A stretch of DNA of 64,000 bases from Granulicella mallensis (GTDB lineage Bacteria > Acidobacteriota > Terriglobia > Terriglobales > Acidobacteriaceae), in assembly GCF_014203225.1 (NCBI RefSeq), contig NZ_JACHIO010000012.1, positions 1-64,000 of the forward strand. Reading direction: 5' to 3'. Both the position numbers and the translations under genes were made by a program. Shown here piece after piece: positions 62,533 through 64,000 of the stretch. The notes beneath the pieces are model-generated. The model did no database searches. It had not been told where the DNA came from and saw only the letters and a list, made by a program, of their open reading frames with translations. Numbering within the stretch: position 1 is the stretch's first letter; each line of letters opens with the position of its first letter.

Positions 62533-64000
62533 ATGGCTAACCAATCGCAGCAGCACCCCACCCTTACCGGAGCCGAGATTCTCTGGGCCACGCTCGCGGG
62601 TGAAGGCACGACGACCGTCTTCGGTTATCCCGGCGGCGCCATCCTGCCCATCTACGACGCTCTCCGCAAGTTCCCGACCATCCACCACGTCCTCGTCCGC
62701 CACGAGCAGGGCGCCGCACACATGGCCGATGGCTATGCCCGTGCCTCGGGACGTCCCGGTGTCTGCATGGCCACCTCAGGCCCCGGCGCAACCAACCTCG
62801 TGACCGGCCTGGCAACGGCGATGCTCGACAGCATCCCCATGGTCGCGATCACCGGCCAGGTCTCCAGCAAGGTCCTGGGCAGCGACGCCTTCCAGGAGGT
62901 CGACATCACCGGCATCACCCTGCCGATCACCAAACATAACTTCCTGGTTACGCGCGCGGAAGATATCGCTCCCGCCGTCCGCCTGGCCTTCCAGATCGCG
63001 ACCTCCGGCCGCCCCGGCCCCGTGCTCGTCGACATCACCAAGGATGCGCAGCAGGCTACCGCAACCTTCTCGTTCGAAGCGGCAAAGCCGGAATCCTATC
63101 GCCCACACCCGATGCTCAGGGCTGACTCCTCCTCCATCCGTGAGGCCATCGAACTGATCAAGCAGTCGAAGAAGCCCGTCATCCTCGCGGGCCACGGCAT
63201 CGTCGAGTCCGGCGCGGAGCGCGAGGTCATCGCGTTCGCCGAAGCACAGCAGATCCCCATCGCCTCAACGCTCCTCGGCCTTGGCGCCATCCCCGCCGCC
63301 CATCCTCTCTCGCTCGGCATGATGGGCATGCACGGCGAGTCGTGGGTGAACAACGCCATCCAGGAAGCCGATCTGCTGCTGGCCTTCGGCATGCGCTTCG
63401 ACGACCGCGTGACCGGAAACCTCGCCAGCTATGCGCCTACCGCCAAGAAGATCCACATCGAGATCGACCCCTCCGAGATCAACAAGAACGTTCGCGTGGA
63501 TGTGGCTCTGATTGGCGACCTCAAGGAAGTGTTGGAACTGCTGTTGCCGCTGCTGCCGAAGAACACCGACACAAGCTGGCTGCGCGAGATCAACGCCAGC
63601 AAGGGCAGCGCCGCCGTACGCGACATCATCAACCTGCCCGACAACGGCCACCTCTACGCCGCGCATGTCATCCACGACATCTGGCGCGAGGCCCAGGCCG
63701 CAGGCCGTCTCGAAAACACCATCATCGTCACCGACGTAGGCCAGCACCAGATGTGGGAGGCCCAGTACTTCAAGCACGAAGCTCCGCGCTCGCTCGTCAC
63801 CTCCGGCGGCCTCGGAACGATGGGCTTCGCTCTGCCCGCAGCCATCGGCGCAAAAGCTGCCTGCCCCGACAAAGATGTCTGGGTCATCGCCGGCGACGGC
63901 GGCTTCCAGATGACCGCCGCAGAACTCTCCACCATCGTGCAGGAGGGCCTCGCGATCAACATCGCGGTCATCAACAATGGCTTCCTCGGCATGGTGCGCC
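62533..64000 (+). CDS. ilvB: acetolactate synthase, large subunit (runs off window)
   Basis: Makes acetolactate or acetohydroxybutyrate with thiamine diphosphate, the first common step of valine and isoleucine synthesis. The first 489 codons are present. They show GEGTTTVFGYPGGAILPIYD, the catalytic Glu in VRHEQGAAHMADGYARASG, TSGPGATNLVTGLATAMLDS, the central FAD/NAD-like domain and the ThDP motif GDGGFQMTAAELSTIVQEGL with N-N-G. AAAGGAG lies five bases before ATG 62533. The C-terminal 80-100 residues and any ilvN lie outside. Confidence 0.95.
   Translation, partial: MANQSQQHPTLTGAEILWATLAGEGTTTVFGYPGGAILPIYDALRKFPTIHHVLVRHEQGAAHMADGYARASGRPGVCMATSGPGATNLVTGLATAMLDSIPMVAITGQVSSKVLGSDAFQEVDITGITLPITKHNFLVTRAEDIAPAVRLAFQIATSGRPGPVLVDITKDAQQATATFSFEAAKPESYRPHPMLRADSSSIREAIELIKQSKKPVILAGHGIVESGAEREVIAFAEAQQIPIASTLLGLGAIPAAHPLSLGMMGMHGESWVNNAIQEADLLLAFGMRFDDRVTGNLASYAPTAKKIHIEIDPSEINKNVRVDVALIGDLKEVLELLLPLLPKNTDTSWLREINASKGSAAVRDIINLPDNGHLYAAHVIHDIWREAQAAGRLENTIIVTDVGQHQMWEAQYFKHEAPRSLVTSGGLGTMGFALPAAIGAKAACPDKDVWVIAGDGGFQMTAAELSTIVQEGLAINIAVINNGFLGMVR

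Overview
The window looks like part of a GC-rich, Gram-negative soil acidobacterium (Terriglobia, probably Acidobacteriaceae). The evidence is one intact and one truncated gene of the TIGR03435 family, a family largely confined to Acidobacteria. It is supported by TonB and outer-membrane barrel genes, cytochrome P460, DUF3455 and FecR-type exported proteins, and intergenic spacers full of short hairpin repeats. Genus-level placement is inference. I saw no rRNA, tRNA or CRISPR array.

Layout. 1-4.3 kb: an IS5-type element has split a vapC toxin gene, followed by icd, an intact vapBC pair and a glutamine synthetase. 5-19.9 kb: housekeeping and accessory genes, including the putrescine enzymes aguB and aguA, a TlpA-like exported thioredoxin with a TIGR03435 fragment, a RES-Xre toxin-antitoxin pair, cytochrome P460, tadA and several dehydrogenases. 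20-28.3 kb: a marR-clcA operon divergent from purB, an SDR gene divergent from a tetR gene, an exported esterase, and a Tat-exported phosphoesterase of the phospholipase C type.

28.5-39.2 kb is the most interesting accessory region. A 2044-residue Sec-exported RHS/YD-repeat protein (reverse strand) is followed by its candidate immunity gene. Two orphan C-terminal modules come next. Each restarts with the same RHS core of about 67 residues (from GKERD to DPDGHC), carries a different toxin domain and is followed by its own candidate immunity gene. The second orphan toxin carries a one-base frameshift while its immunity gene stays intact. Next to it lies a dead REP-associated tyrosine transposase between inverted REP-like palindromes.

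39.3-53.5 kb: a dicarboxylate/amino-acid symporter, a FecR-like protein ending in a very long glycine tract, a ParDE-type pair, acs, a DUF421 protein, a TonB protein, an M48-like exported protein that has lost its HExxH motif, two small barrel proteins and a Spy-like protein. 53.6-64 kb: a LysR regulator divergent from a branched-chain amino acid cluster, leuA-leuB-orf-leuC-leuD-ilvD-orf-ilvB (ilvB runs off the window). The LeuA is a short form without the leucine-binding regulatory domain. Most spacers in this cluster carry a copy of a GTCATTCC/GTCATCCTGAG-type repeat.

How the genes fit together: leuABCD, ilvD and ilvB cover most of leucine, valine and isoleucine synthesis. AguA and AguB convert agmatine to putrescine. 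Icd, GlnA and Acs are central metabolism. Four toxin-antitoxin loci, the RHS locus, five broken genes and at least five intergenic repeat families mark the window as rearranged.
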